A DNA stretch of 64,000 bases, taken from CAVQJU01 sp963712905. GTDB taxonomy: Bacteria > Acidobacteriota > Vicinamibacteria > Vicinamibacterales > CAVVIG01. The notes beneath the pieces are model-generated. The model searched no databases. It was not told the origin of the DNA and was given only the letters and a program-made list of their open reading frames with translations. Shown piece by piece: positions 1 to 9,051 of the stretch. The translations under genes and the position numbers were made by a program. The DNA is taken from positions 186,001-250,000 of the forward strand of contig CAVQJU010000023.1 in assembly GCA_963712905.1 (NCBI GenBank). The letters are read 5' to 3'. How positions within the stretch are numbered: position 1 is the stretch's first letter; every line of letters begins with the position of its first letter.

Positions 1-611
1 CCGGTCGGCGTGGCGTGGATGAGTCCCTCGGCGCCCGATAGCGCCGCGCTCACGTCGCGTTCAGCGCGCACGCGTCCGGAAAACGCGGCGGCGAATCGAT
101 TCGCGAGCGAGCTGGCACGCTCGTGAATGGTGTCCACGACGATCAGCTCTCGCACGCCCAGATCGAGCATCGCGTACGCCGTCGCCGCGCCTGCGCCGCC
201 GGCGCCAAGCTGCACGACGCGCCCGAAACCGGCGCCTGAAAGGCGGTCACACACGCCCTGCCTGAACCCCGACCAGTCCGTGTTGTGCCCGGCCCGGCGG
301 CCGCCGGCGAAGACGACCGTGTTCACGGAACCGATCGCGCGGGCCTGGTCCGAGAGATCGGTCAGGAGCGGCATCACCGCCTGCTTGCACGGGTGCGTGA
401 CGTTCACTCCCGCGAACCCCATTCGCTCGGCGGCCGTGAGCAGGCCGGGCAGGGCCTCCGCGGTCAGGCCGAGACGATCGAGATCGATGCGCTGGTAGAC
501 GCAGCGCAGCCCGTGGGCTGCCGCCTCCTCTTCGTGCATCGCGGGAGAGCGCGACGCGTCGATGCCGGCGCCGATGAGACCGAGGAGCAGCGTGCGCGGT
601 CGCCCCGTCAC
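1..611 (-). CDS. aroE: Shikimate/quinate 5-dehydrogenase, C-terminus beyond window edge
   Basis: Reduces 3-dehydroshikimate to shikimate with NAD(P)H in aromatic amino-acid synthesis; close paralogues use quinate. A GTG at 611 opens a frame of 203 codons that is still open at base 1, so only the C-terminal part is missing. Visible features: a substrate-binding SRSP motif at residues 20-23, the catalytic lysine in NVTHPCKQ (K76), the catalytic aspartate in HNTDWSGF (D112), and a glycine-rich Rossmann turn LGAGGAGAA near residues 135-143. The motif style GAGIDASRSP...HEEEA is that of the quinate/shikimate branch rather than classical E. coli AroE, so quinate may be the substrate. The family call is secure; substrate preference is inferred. 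Confidence 0.85.
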   Translation of the reverse strand, partial: MTGRPRTLLLGLIGAGIDASRSPAMHEEEAAAHGLRCVYQRIDLDRLGLTAEALPGLLTAAERMGFAGVNVTHPCKQAVMPLLTDLSDQARAIGSVNTVVFAGGRRAGHNTDWSGFRQGVCDRLSGAGFGRVVQLGAGGAGAATAYAMLDLGVRELIVVDTIHERASSLANRFAAAFSGRVRAERDVSAALSGAEGLIHATPT

Positions 612-651
612 AGATGGAAGAGTGTAGGCCGGCCGGCTCCGGCCCGCTTCA

Positions 652-3312
652 CTATTGTTCGCGGAGGGTGCTGGCCGGGTCGATTCGCGCGACTCTCAGC
701 ACAGGCACCGCCGTGGCGAGCAGCGCGACAGCGGAGAGCGTCAGCATCACGGCCAGGATCGTCGGGACGTCATAGACACCGACCCCGTAAAGAACGCTCC
801 GCATCGCGCGAAGCGCACCGGCGCAGAGGACGAGCCCGAGGACCAGTCCTGCAGCCGACGCGCCTGCTCCCGTCGCGCCGACGTGGATCATCGCCTTTCG
901 AATCGAGGAGCCCAGAGCCATCCGGATCCCGATCTCTCTCGTCCGTTGCGTCACGATGTTTGCGACCAGCGCGAAGATGCCGACCGCGGTCAGCAGCAGC
1001 GCGAGCGACGCCATCGCTGTCAGCAGGGCGACCGCGATCCTCTGGGTCGCGAGCGTGGCGGCCATGTGGTCGTTCATCGAATAGAAACCCGAAAACGGCA
1101 GCTGCGGCTCGACGCTTTCCAGCGCACGCTGCATCTGTCCGTTCATGCCTTCAATGGGACGCGCGGTGCGGACGATCCAGCTCGGCTGGAACCACGTGTG
1201 GACGAGGGTGAGGAACTGCGAGTCCACGATTTGCGCGGCCGGGAGGAACATCATCTCCTCGCTCGTCAACGGGGCCGCGCCGGCGTTGAGCCGCGCCGCT
1301 GAGGATTGGACGGTATCGGCCACTACGCCGACGATGAGGTCGGTCTTGTTGAGATAGTGACCGACCGGGTTCTCGGTACCGTAGAACTTGCGCGCGAAGG
1401 CCCTGTTGACGATCGCGACAGGCTGCGCGTCGGGACCGTCCGCGTCGGTAAACGCGCGGCCCGCAAGCACCGGAATCTGCAGGGTGTCGAAATATTCTGG
1501 CGTCACATAGGCCGCGTTGGTTGACAGCTCGCGTCCGGCCTGAGGGCCGTCGCTCAGTGTGACGCCGTCGATCAGCGGGCGCTCGTAGGGCACGGTCGCT
1601 CCGACGGCGGCGTTCCGCACGCCCGGTATCGAACGCATCGAGGCAAGGCTCCCGGTGAGCAGCTTGCGAAACGCCGCCGGATCGCGGAATCGCGCGTCGT
1701 CCAGGGACGCCTTGGCCGTGATCACGCCGTCCGGGTTGAAGCCTCGAGGCAACGTCTGAAGATGCACGAGCGTGCGAACAAGCAGCCCTGAGGCCGCCAG
1801 CAGCACGACGGTCAGGGCGACTTCCCCGGCAATCAGGCCCTGCCGGAGCCGAACCCCGCCCGCGCCGATGACGCCTCGGCCGGCGGACCGCAGGTCCAGG
1901 TCCCTGGTCGCGAACGCGGGCAGCATGCCGAACAGGACGCTGGTCAGCAGCGAGAGCGCGACCGTGAAACCCAGGACGCGGCCGTCGAGCGGCACGTCCG
2001 CAACGGGCAGAAAGCGCTCGGGCAGCAGGAGCAGCAGCGCGCGCAGCGCCGCGAACCCCACACCGATGCCCACCGCCCCGCCCACGAGCGCGAGCATCAG
2101 GTTTTCGATCCACAGCTGCTGCTGAATCTGCCAGCGCGAGGCGCCCAGCGCCAGCCGGGTGGCCAGTTCGCCGCTGCGGCGCAGCATCCGCACCAGGGCC
2201 AGCCCGGCGAGGTTCGCGCAGGCGATGAGGAGGATGAATCCTGCCGCCGTCATCAGCGCCAGCACCTGGGGCCGCAGCGTGTCGGTCGCGCCGCGCTGCA
2301 ACGGCACCAGGTGGTAGCTCGTCTGCGCGTCGGGGTTGTTCTGCGCAAACGATCGCGCGCGGCGGCTCGCGGCCCACGCCCGGTTGATCTCGGCATCGGC
2401 CTGCTGCCAGGTCGCACCGTCGCGCAGCCGCGCGACGGCGAGGAAGTTGGCGCCCCGCCCCTCGCCGGAGCGCCCCGCCTGGAGGGCTGTATAGAGATCG
2501 GCATTCAAAGGCGTCGTGGCACGCTCTGGCAGGACGCCGATGATCGTGTGAGGTTCGCCTCTCAACGCGATCGCTCGTCCCAGGACATCCGGGTTCCCAC
2601 CAAAGACCGTCCGCCACAACGCGTAGCTCAGGACGGCTGTTTTCGAGGCGTTCGGGCGGTCTTCTTCCTCGGAAAATCCGCGACCGACGAAGGGCTGGAG
2701 CCCGAGGACGTCGAGGTACCGAGCCGATACCCGGCCCACCTGCAGGTATTGCCCGTGCGTACCCGACTGAAGGTTCGAGCCTGACACGCCAATCGACGAC
2801 GCCGCCGATATCAGGGAGGGCACGTTGTCGCGCATCAGCTCCCACTGCTCACCGTCGATCGTGCGCCGTCCCTCAGACGCCTGGAGTCCCCGAGTGGTGC
2901 GGGAATAGATCGTCCCGAGCCGCTCCGGATGCGCGTACGGGAGGCTTTTCAGCAGGAGCGCGTTCACCATCGAGAAGATCGCGGTGTTCGCGCCGATCGC
3001 CAGCGCCAGCGTCAGGACGACCGTGCCGGTGAAGCCCGGGTTGCGCCTCAGCTGGCGGGCCGCGTAGCGGCACTCCCGTCGAAGGGCGTCGAACATCCGG
3101 AGACCGCGCGCTTCCCGGCATTCTTCCTGAACCGCGCCGAAGCCGCCGAATTCAACCGACGCACGCCGGCGCGCCTCCGCCGGCGCGATCCCCGATCGAA
3201 CGAGGTCTTCGGCGTAGCGCTCGAGATGGAAGCGCAGTTCCTCCGTCATGCCGGTCTCGAACTCACCCCGCGACGTCAGCGCGCGAAACAGCGAACGAAA
3301 GCGGGCCAGCAC
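652..3312 (-). CDS. ADOP-type ABC transporter permease (MacB/FtsX fold)
   Basis: Membrane permease of 886 residues of the acidobacterial duplicated-permease type. An N-terminal soluble prefix (about 1-80, with EELRFHLERYAEDLVR) precedes a first membrane helix near 95-115, a MacB-like periplasmic core, a central block of three helices (about 360-470), a second periplasmic domain and a final FtsX block (about 760-886). No ATPase is encoded beside it, as is usual for this family, so the energising subunit must act in trans. The start is the GTG at 3312, one base after the stop of the PadR gene, so the two are translated as a unit. Substrate unknown; such pairs are generally assumed to export small molecules or lipoproteins. 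Regulation by the adjacent PadR protein is likely. Confidence 0.85.
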   Translation of the reverse strand: MLARFRSLFRALTSRGEFETGMTEELRFHLERYAEDLVRSGIAPAEARRRASVEFGGFGAVQEECREARGLRMFDALRRECRYAARQLRRNPGFTGTVVLTLALAIGANTAIFSMVNALLLKSLPYAHPERLGTIYSRTTRGLQASEGRRTIDGEQWELMRDNVPSLISAASSIGVSGSNLQSGTHGQYLQVGRVSARYLDVLGLQPFVGRGFSEEEDRPNASKTAVLSYALWRTVFGGNPDVLGRAIALRGEPHTIIGVLPERATTPLNADLYTALQAGRSGEGRGANFLAVARLRDGATWQQADAEINRAWAASRRARSFAQNNPDAQTSYHLVPLQRGATDTLRPQVLALMTAAGFILLIACANLAGLALVRMLRRSGELATRLALGASRWQIQQQLWIENLMLALVGGAVGIGVGFAALRALLLLLPERFLPVADVPLDGRVLGFTVALSLLTSVLFGMLPAFATRDLDLRSAGRGVIGAGGVRLRQGLIAGEVALTVVLLAASGLLVRTLVHLQTLPRGFNPDGVITAKASLDDARFRDPAAFRKLLTGSLASMRSIPGVRNAAVGATVPYERPLIDGVTLSDGPQAGRELSTNAAYVTPEYFDTLQIPVLAGRAFTDADGPDAQPVAIVNRAFARKFYGTENPVGHYLNKTDLIVGVVADTVQSSAARLNAGAAPLTSEEMMFLPAAQIVDSQFLTLVHTWFQPSWIVRTARPIEGMNGQMQRALESVEPQLPFSGFYSMNDHMAATLATQRIAVALLTAMASLALLLTAVGIFALVANIVTQRTREIGIRMALGSSIRKAMIHVGATGAGASAAGLVLGLVLCAGALRAMRSVLYGVGVYDVPTILAVMLTLSAVALLATAVPVLRVARIDPASTLREQ

Positions 3313-3313
3313 C

Positions 3314-3655
3314 TCACACCTCGTCCGCGGTTGTCCGCAGCGCCGCGCCGATGGCCGACGCCAGCCGGTTCCAGCTCGCGGTCTCCTCGCGCAGCCGGCG
3401 GCGTCCCGCGACGGTCAGGCTGTAGTACTTCGCGCGGCGGTTGTTGTCGCTCTGGCCCCATTCGGGCGCGATCAGACCCTGGTGTTCCAGGCGGTAGAGC
3501 GCGGGATAGAGCGATCCTTGGGGGATTTCGAGCGCATCGCCGGAGATCTGCTGGATTCTGAGCAGGACGCCGTAGCCGTGGAGCGGCTTGAGCGACACCG
3601 CCTTGAGGATCAGCAGGTCCAGCGTGCCGGGGAGAAGATCAGCTGTCTTGCCCAC
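3314..3655 (-). CDS. PadR-family transcriptional repressor
   Basis: A 113-residue winged-helix regulator, the usual length for the short PadR class. It begins with the family pattern LLPGTLDLLILKAVSL followed by LHGYGVLLRIQQIS, then the recognition and wing region QGSLYPALYRLEHQGLI and NNRRAKYYSLTVAGR, and ends in a short C-terminal dimerisation helix. The start is GTG at 3655, preceded by an AGGAG ribosome site that lies inside one of the operator-like repeats. It is the first gene of a two-gene operon with the ADOP permease. By family knowledge it should repress its own operon and be released by a small ligand; the ligand cannot be told from sequence. Confidence 0.9.
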   Translation of the reverse strand: MGKTADLLPGTLDLLILKAVSLKPLHGYGVLLRIQQISGDALEIPQGSLYPALYRLEHQGLIAPEWGQSDNNRRAKYYSLTVAGRRRLREETASWNRLASAIGAALRTTADEV

Positions 3656-3664
3656 GTGGTTCGG

Positions 3665-3710
3665 CTCCTAGCCTGCCTAGGAGTATACGGATGCTCTCCT
3701 AGTTTGGCAA
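3665..3710 (-). promoter_or_regulatory. Promoter and PadR operator of the padR-ADOP operon
   Basis: On the minus strand there is a -35 box TTGCCA (3705-3710) and a -10 box TATACT (3682-3687) with exactly 17 bp between them, each one mismatch from the sigma-70 consensus. An inverted repeat CTAGGAG (3677-3683) / CTCCTAG (3696-3702) with a 12-base centre covers the spacer and part of the -10 box, and a third half-site CTCCTAG lies at 3665-3671 where it also forms the ribosome binding site of padR. Binding of PadR here would block both polymerase and possibly translation. Boxes and repeats are read directly; the PadR assignment is inference from context. Confidence 0.7.
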
Positions 3711-3733
3711 GGGATAGGACGCACGGACAACCG

Positions 3734-4762
3734 CTAGCGCTGGTCGATGGACAGATCCGGACGCAGGAGCATCCCGAGCAGGCGGCCCGTGGTGACGAGG
3801 ATGATCGGACCGATCACGAGGCCGATGAACCCGAAGGCGGCCGCCCCGCCGAGCAGGCCGAAGAAGATCACCAGGCCGTTCACCTGCGTCCGGCCGCTCA
3901 GCAGGAGCGGCCGAAGCACGTTGTCCACCATGCTGATGCCCAGCACCCCGACGACCAGCATGCCGACGCCTCGTCCGGTCTCGCCGGACAGCAGCAGCCA
4001 CAGGCCGGCCGGCGCCCACACGAGCGCGGCGCCGACGACGGGAATCAGCGAGCAGAACGCGAGCACCACGCCCCAGAACACCGGGGCGCCGAGCCCCAGC
4101 AGCCAGAACGCCACGCCCCCGACCGTGCCCTGGGCCGCCGCGACGGCGAGGCCCGCGCCGACGCTGGCGATCACCAGATCCCGGGTGTCGCTGATCAGCC
4201 GGTCGCGATCCCGTTCCTGCAGCGGCAGCAGGTCGCGCAATTGGGCGCTCATGGACTCTCCGTCGCGCAGCATGAAGAAGAGCGCGAAGAGCATCACGAG
4301 GAGCGACCCCAGCGTCGCGAAGACATCGCCGATGATGGCGCCCGCCTGCGGCGCGAGGAACGACATCGTCCGGCGCGCGCCTTCGGCGAGGAGCTCGGTT
4401 GGCCTGGCCGGCAGCGGGACAGGGCTCCGGGCCCTGATCGCCTTCCAGACCAGTTCAATCTGCCGCGGTGCGGCCCTCGTCGCATCCTGCACGTAGTCGG
4501 TGACGGTCGGCGCTTCACGTGCGAGGGCGGTTAGCAGCATCGCGACCGGCCCGATGATGAGGACGGCGGCCAGCAGCGTCGTGGCCAGGGCCGCGCGCGT
4601 CGGGCCCATCTTCGACGAGAGCCTGGCCTGCAAGCCCTGAAAGAGGATGGCGAAGATGGCGGCCCAGGTCAGCGCCACGAGAAACGGGCCGAGCACGAGA
4701 AAGGTCAGGTAACCCGCGAGCAGCACGAGGGCGAAGAAGAGAGGGCGTCCGACACCGTTCAT
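3734..4762 (-). CDS. AI-2E family transporter (PerM-like membrane protein)
   Basis: Integral membrane protein of 342 residues with about seven to eight hydrophobic helices: two at the N-terminus (LFFALVLLAGYLTFLVLG, then LVALTWAAIFAILF), a helix near 60-80, a soluble amphipathic stretch (90-140), and a helix-rich C-terminal half with the motif SLIPVVGAALVWAPAG typical of the AI-2E/PerM family. Family members export autoinducer-2 in E. coli or act as sodium/proton antiporters in other bacteria, so the substrate is open. Its start overlaps the stop of the upstream minus-strand gene by four bases (ATGA), showing that the two are co-transcribed and translationally coupled. Confidence 0.85.
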   Translation of the reverse strand: MNGVGRPLFFALVLLAGYLTFLVLGPFLVALTWAAIFAILFQGLQARLSSKMGPTRAALATTLLAAVLIIGPVAMLLTALAREAPTVTDYVQDATRAAPRQIELVWKAIRARSPVPLPARPTELLAEGARRTMSFLAPQAGAIIGDVFATLGSLLVMLFALFFMLRDGESMSAQLRDLLPLQERDRDRLISDTRDLVIASVGAGLAVAAAQGTVGGVAFWLLGLGAPVFWGVVLAFCSLIPVVGAALVWAPAGLWLLLSGETGRGVGMLVVGVLGISMVDNVLRPLLLSGRTQVNGLVIFFGLLGGAAAFGFIGLVIGPIILVTTGRLLGMLLRPDLSIDQR

Positions 4763-5787
4763 CGCTGTTCCATCCTCGTCTTCGTGATCTTGAGCGCGGC
4801 GTCCATGCCCTTCTCCGCCTCGCTCCGCACCTTGCCGCGAATGATCGAGCCGACGAAGCCGCTCAGGCCGTCCGATCGGCTCCGGTTCACAGTCGCGAAC
4901 CAGACGCCGTTGCCGCGCGCGGGATCGGGCACGAGCACCCGCAGTTCGATCGCCGTCCAGAAGTAATGGCTGGCGTACAGCATCTTCGACACCGCCATCA
5001 CGTGCGTTGGCTCTTCGGCAATCGTCAGGTGGTTGATGCGGACGGTCGGCTTCAGCCCGAACTTGACGCTCTGCCAGTAGAGGATCGACTCCGATCGTGG
5101 CAGCGTCGCCCTCGGATACTCCAAGAGATACTTCTTCAGGTCGGGCAGGTACTCGGTCAGCTCCGGCATGCGCCCGACCATCTCCGCGAATTCGGCCCCG
5201 ACAAACGTCGGACGCTTCCTGTCGCGGTACGCCGCGAGCCGCGCGTTTCCGCCTTCGAGGTATCCGTTGACGTAGTCGAACGCCATCTTCCTGACGGCCC
5301 GCTCGGCATCCGCACCGGCCGTCGGCTTCGACCAGTCGATCTCATTCTGCATGTGCGCCAGAGCCGTCTCGCCCAGCTTCAGCTCGCAGGCCCCGACCTT
5401 GCAGGTCTTCAGATCCGAGATGTCTTCGGGAGGGAGCCGGAGCGCGTCGAAGTCCTCGAGCCGCGGCGGCGTACTGATGCGTCTGGTCGCCAGGAAATTC
5501 TCGCCCTTTTCGAACTGCTCGATGTCCCTGAGGGCGGCGATGTACCGCGAGGCGGGTGCGTTGATCCAGACGGCGCCGAAGATCGCGACCTCGCGCGACG
5601 GATCGGCCTCGAGGAGCTGCGTCACCGGCTGTCCCGCGAGCAGATCGCCCCGCTGCGCTGCCGTGAGCTTCACAGAGCTGCCGATATACGTCTCGAGCCG
5701 CTCGGGAAGCGACGCGGGCCCACGCTGAGCGGCCGGGACGACAGCGAGGACGGCCATCGCCGCGATCGCAAGAAGCAGGCGCACCAA
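4759..5787 (-). CDS. Secreted protein of unknown function
   Basis: A 342-residue protein starting with a signal peptide (VRLLLAIAAMAVLAVVPAAQ). The mature part has no domain I can name. A cysteine pair in CKVGACELKL (about residues 128-137) is preceded by a region that mentions no other cysteines, so it could form a disulphide or a metal site. The remainder is mixed alpha/beta and rich in charged residues, ending in a basic tail. It is the first gene of a two-gene minus-strand unit with the AI-2E-type transporter, overlapping it by four bases. The function is unknown; location outside the cytoplasm is inferred from the signal peptide. Confidence 0.7.
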   Translation of the reverse strand: MVRLLLAIAAMAVLAVVPAAQRGPASLPERLETYIGSSVKLTAAQRGDLLAGQPVTQLLEADPSREVAIFGAVWINAPASRYIAALRDIEQFEKGENFLATRRISTPPRLEDFDALRLPPEDISDLKTCKVGACELKLGETALAHMQNEIDWSKPTAGADAERAVRKMAFDYVNGYLEGGNARLAAYRDRKRPTFVGAEFAEMVGRMPELTEYLPDLKKYLLEYPRATLPRSESILYWQSVKFGLKPTVRINHLTIAEEPTHVMAVSKMLYASHYFWTAIELRVLVPDPARGNGVWFATVNRSRSDGLSGFVGSIIRGKVRSEAEKGMDAALKITKTRMEQR

Positions 5788-5876
5788 GCCAGATTACAGG
5801 CGAGGTCAGAGACCCACAAGCGGTATCTCCGGAGCGCAGGAGCTGATGGTGGCGCACCGCGGGAAATTGCTAGACT

Positions 5877-6725
5877 GTGCACGTGAACTTCCGGCGCCAC
5901 CGGAGTCTATGGATCGGCTTCCTGCTAACCGCCCTGCTCGCGGCCGTGGCGAGCGGCCAGGGGCGCCGCCGCGGCTTCGGCGGTATGGGCTTCCGCGGAC
6001 CGGCCCCGAGAATGGCGACGCCGCAGGACTTCGACGGCAACTTTCTCTTCTGCCGCATCCTGTTTCGCAATGCCCCCGATGGGGATGGCGACGGCTGGGG
6101 CGTCGATTATCCCCGCGCCGACATCAACCTGACATTCCGGCTCTCCGAGCTCACGACGACCACGGTTAGCCGGGACCCCGAGGACGAGTTCAAACACGTC
6201 GTCGTCCGGTTGAGCGATCCGCTGCTCTACCACTGTCCGTTCGTGATGATGACCGAACCGGGCGGCGCCTTCTTCGACGAGGCCGAGGCCGCGCGGCTCC
6301 ACGACTACCTGCTCAAGGGTGGTTTTCTGTGGGTGGACGATTTCTGGGGTGAGTTCGCGTTCAGCCACTGGGCGGGAGAAATCGGCAAGGCGCTCCCGCC
6401 GGAGCGATACCAGATTATCGACGTGCCGCTCGAGCATGCCCTCTTTCACACGCTCTACGACATTCGCCGCATCCTTCAGGTGCCGTCGATCAACTTCTGG
6501 GGCCGCTCGGGAGAGACGTCGGAACGCGGCCGCGACAGCGCCGTGCCGCACGTGCGCGCCATCCTGGACGAGGACGGCGGCCGCATCATGGTGCTGATGA
6601 CCCACAACACCGACTTCGGCGACGCCTTCGAGCGCGAGGGCGACGACCACCGCTACTTTCTGCAGTTCGCCCCCGAGGGCTACGCGTTCGGCGTCAACGC
6701 CATCATCTATTCGATGACTCACTGA
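5877..6725 (+). CDS. DUF4159 domain protein, exported
   Basis: A 282-residue protein with an N-terminal signal segment (SLWIGFLLTALLAAVASG) and a single DUF4159 domain over about residues 50-280. Characteristic stretches are WGVDYPRADINLTFRLSEL, MTEPGGAFFDEAEAARLHDY, LLKGGFLWVDDFWGEFAF and a C-terminal FGVNAIIYSMTH. DUF4159 has a glutamine-amidotransferase-like flavodoxin fold and is common in Acidobacteriota, often next to MoxR/VWA clusters; none are present here. Starts at GTG 5877 or GTG 5883 are both possible. The 5' side is divergent from the minus-strand unit ending at 5787, leaving 89 bp for two promoters. The biochemical role is unknown. Confidence 0.8.
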   Translation: MHVNFRRHRSLWIGFLLTALLAAVASGQGRRRGFGGMGFRGPAPRMATPQDFDGNFLFCRILFRNAPDGDGDGWGVDYPRADINLTFRLSELTTTTVSRDPEDEFKHVVVRLSDPLLYHCPFVMMTEPGGAFFDEAEAARLHDYLLKGGFLWVDDFWGEFAFSHWAGEIGKALPPERYQIIDVPLEHALFHTLYDIRRILQVPSINFWGRSGETSERGRDSAVPHVRAILDEDGGRIMVLMTHNTDFGDAFEREGDDHRYFLQFAPEGYAFGVNAIIYSMTH

Positions 6726-6746
6726 CCTGAGCGTCAGCGCTGCCAG

Positions 6747-6968
6747 CTACGGCAGGTACCCGTCGACGGTGACCGTGCCGCTCAACCCGGGGCGGGCGAT
6801 CTCGATTCGCGGGTTCTGCAGCTCCCCGCCGCGCGATCGCTCGACCGTGACACGGAACTGCTTGATCTGCCGGGCATGCAGCACAGCCAGGTCGCGCTCC
6901 AGACGGCGGGAGGCGGTTGCTGACGTTCCGGCGAACCAGGTCGTCACCATCGAGGAAGGCCGCGGCAT
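6747..6968 (-). CDS. Possible small unknown protein
   Basis: A 73-residue minus-strand frame in the same register as the gene ending at 7026, separated from it only by that gene's stop codon and about 57 bases. The C-terminal half (KQFRVTVERSRGGELQNPRI and GLSGTVTVDGYLP) reads like an ordinary beta-rich protein tail rather than random shadow sequence. It may be the end of the preceding gene cut off by a point stop, or a separate small gene. No ribosome site decides the start. I do not recognise it. Confidence 0.25.
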   Translation of the reverse strand: MPRPSSMVTTWFAGTSATASRRLERDLAVLHARQIKQFRVTVERSRGGELQNPRIEIARPGLSGTVTVDGYLP

Positions 6969-7025
6969 CGTCGCCCGCCAGCCGTTTTCGCGCTGATGGG
7001 CGAGGCCCTCCTTCGCCGAGCCCTC

Positions 7026-7520
7026 TCACGGTTCGCCGAGCTTCACGACAGACGTTGCGTCGAGCAACGAGATCAGGGACCCTGCTGCCGCCACGCCATG
7101 GAGCACGGCGCCGGTGTCCCTGCGCGCTTCGTGGCTGGCCCCCGCTTGCGCGGTGAGCATGAAGGGCACACGCATGTCGGGACGCACGACGAACCGTTGC
7201 TGCCGCTTCAATGGACCGATGTCCAGCTCGGTGTCGACCTCAAAGAGTCCGTCGTGCGTGAGGCGAACGCCGATAAAACCCAGAACGAGATCAGGTGGAG
7301 CCAGCGCTTCCTCGCCAGGAGCGAGCGCTTGTCCAAGCAGGTGTATCACTGTCGTTCCGCTGCCGATACCCGGGTCGTTGAGGCCTTCTTCGTTCGACGA
7401 GTGCCGGAAGGACCCGGCTCGAATCCGTGGCCGATCGAGCTGTGCGCTGGCCTTGACTGGAAACCACATCAGTGTCCATTGAACCTCGAGCCCGTAGTGG
7501 GAGATGCGATAGAAGATCAT
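7026..7520 (-). CDS. Unknown protein of 164 residues
   Basis: A frame opening at ATG 7520 behind a weak AAGGCGG ribosome site. The sequence has plausible protein character (GSGTTVIHLLGQALAPGEEA, LVLGFIGVRLTHDGLFEVDT, QQRFVVRPDMRVPFMLTAQA) with alternating hydrophobic and polar residues suggesting a beta-rich cytoplasmic protein; no signal peptide or membrane helix is seen. The region lies between a plus-strand DUF4159 gene and a plus-strand amidohydrolase, so there is no operon context. I do not recognise a family, and the possibility of a decayed gene remains. Confidence 0.4.
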   Translation of the reverse strand: MIFYRISHYGLEVQWTLMWFPVKASAQLDRPRIRAGSFRHSSNEEGLNDPGIGSGTTVIHLLGQALAPGEEALAPPDLVLGFIGVRLTHDGLFEVDTELDIGPLKRQQRFVVRPDMRVPFMLTAQAGASHEARRDTGAVLHGVAAAGSLISLLDATSVVKLGEP

Positions 7521-7698
7521 GCGGTCCGCCTTTTGGAGTTGAATGGCCTCGCATGGATACGCGCAGACTCTGCGGCGATCGGTTCACGGTGCCGGGAGGC
7601 GCGCCGTCGCTAACGCGCGCCCGCAACCGTTTTCACGCCGACCAGCCTCCGAGTTGCACTACTCTTCCGATCGCCACCGTTCGACGGAGAGTGCGCCT

Positions 7699-9048
7699 AT
7701 GACGAGACAACCCCTTATCGCCCTTGCGATCGTTGCCTTTGGCGGGGCGGCCGTGACGTCGACCCAGGAAACGCCAGCTCGGCCGGCAACATCCTCACCG
7801 CTGGCCCTCGTCGGCGGGACGCTGATCGACGGAGGGCCCGGCGAGCCTGTCCGCAACAGCGTGGTGCTGATTCGAGGCGATCGCGTCGAAAAGGTCGGAA
7901 CCATAGAATCCCTGACGGTTCCGGCCGGCTACGAGCGGATCTCCACCGAGGGGATGACAGTGCTGCCCGGCCTCTGGGACATGCACGTCCACCTGATGTA
8001 CAGCGGCCATCCGAATGCCGGCTACTGGTTCAAATACGTCTCGCAGTTCGAGAAAGTCACGATGCCGGTCGCCGCCGAGCAGATGCTGATGGCCGGTGTC
8101 ACGAGCGTCCGCGACCTTGCCGCGCCCGCCTCGATGATTCTCGCCGTCAAGAAACGGATCGCGGGCGGCGAAATCCCCGGGCCGACACTCTACGCCGCCG
8201 GGCCCGCGCTGACCGGGAACCGGACGGCCAGGCTGACCCCGCAATTCCTGGCGATTCAAGACGTCGCAGACGCCCGGGCCAAGACGAAACAGCTGATTGA
8301 CGACGGCGTGGACGTCGTCAAGGTTTTCAATCCCGAGCTGATGTCGCTCGAAGAGCGCCGTGCGATCGTAGACGAGGCGCATCGACGGGGACGGAAGGTG
8401 GCCGCCCACGGGACCACGGACCGGGACATCCGGCTCGGACTCGAGTACGGCGTCGACGACTTTCAACACTTCGGCGCCGACGCGCCGGAGTTCCCCGCCG
8501 ACATCGTCACGGCGATCCGAGAACGAGTGAAAACGGGCCCGCCGCTGTACTGGACGCCGACGGTCGGCGCCAACGGTCTGCTCAACCTGCCGTATCTCGC
8601 GACGCACCCGGAGTTCGTGGACGATCCGGCGGGATACCGGAACCTGCCGGCTCCCCTCGCCGAGGATGTGCGTAAGGGGTGGGCCGAGTACAAGCCGGCC
8701 GCTGTGAACCCCAACACCCTGCCGAACGTCAGGCGCCGGATCGCCCAGCTCCAGGAACTCGGCGTCATCCTGGTCTTTGGAACGGACGAGGGCAGCGTCG
8801 GTCAGATACCCAGCCAGTCGACGTGGATGGACGCGGACCTGTGGGTGCGCGAGCTCGGGATGAATCCGATGACCGTCATCCGCGCGATGACGACGGGAGC
8901 AGCGAAGGTTCAGGGTGTTGACGACACCGGCACGGTGGCCGCCGGTCAGTACGCCGACGTGATTGCCGTAGGGGGCGATCCGCTACGCCACATCGACGTG
9001 TTGCGCGAACCGAAGGTGGTGATCAAGCACGGGCGCCGGTACAGGTAG
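7699..9048 (+). CDS. Exported metal-dependent amidohydrolase
   Basis: A 449-residue member of the amidohydrolase superfamily (imidazolonepropionase / prolidase-like branch). Residues 1-22 form a signal peptide; ATG 7699 is chosen because the upstream in-frame extension has no signal-like character. The N-terminal composite beta-domain (LVGGTLIDGG) leads to the metal motif HVH at residues 96-98 in GLWDMHVHLMYSG. Further expected ligands are in VAAHGTTD and DDFQHFGAD, and a catalytic aspartate in LVFGTDEGS. The C-terminal segment returns to the composite domain (GTVAAGQYADVIAVGGDP). Such enzymes hydrolyse cyclic amides or dipeptides in the periplasm; the actual substrate is not readable from sequence. 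Confidence 0.85.
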   Translation: MTRQPLIALAIVAFGGAAVTSTQETPARPATSSPLALVGGTLIDGGPGEPVRNSVVLIRGDRVEKVGTIESLTVPAGYERISTEGMTVLPGLWDMHVHLMYSGHPNAGYWFKYVSQFEKVTMPVAAEQMLMAGVTSVRDLAAPASMILAVKKRIAGGEIPGPTLYAAGPALTGNRTARLTPQFLAIQDVADARAKTKQLIDDGVDVVKVFNPELMSLEERRAIVDEAHRRGRKVAAHGTTDRDIRLGLEYGVDDFQHFGADAPEFPADIVTAIRERVKTGPPLYWTPTVGANGLLNLPYLATHPEFVDDPAGYRNLPAPLAEDVRKGWAEYKPAAVNPNTLPNVRRRIAQLQELGVILVFGTDEGSVGQIPSQSTWMDADLWVRELGMNPMTVIRAMTTGAAKVQGVDDTGTVAAGQYADVIAVGGDPLRHIDVLREPKVVIKHGRRYR

Positions 9049-9051
9049 CGG

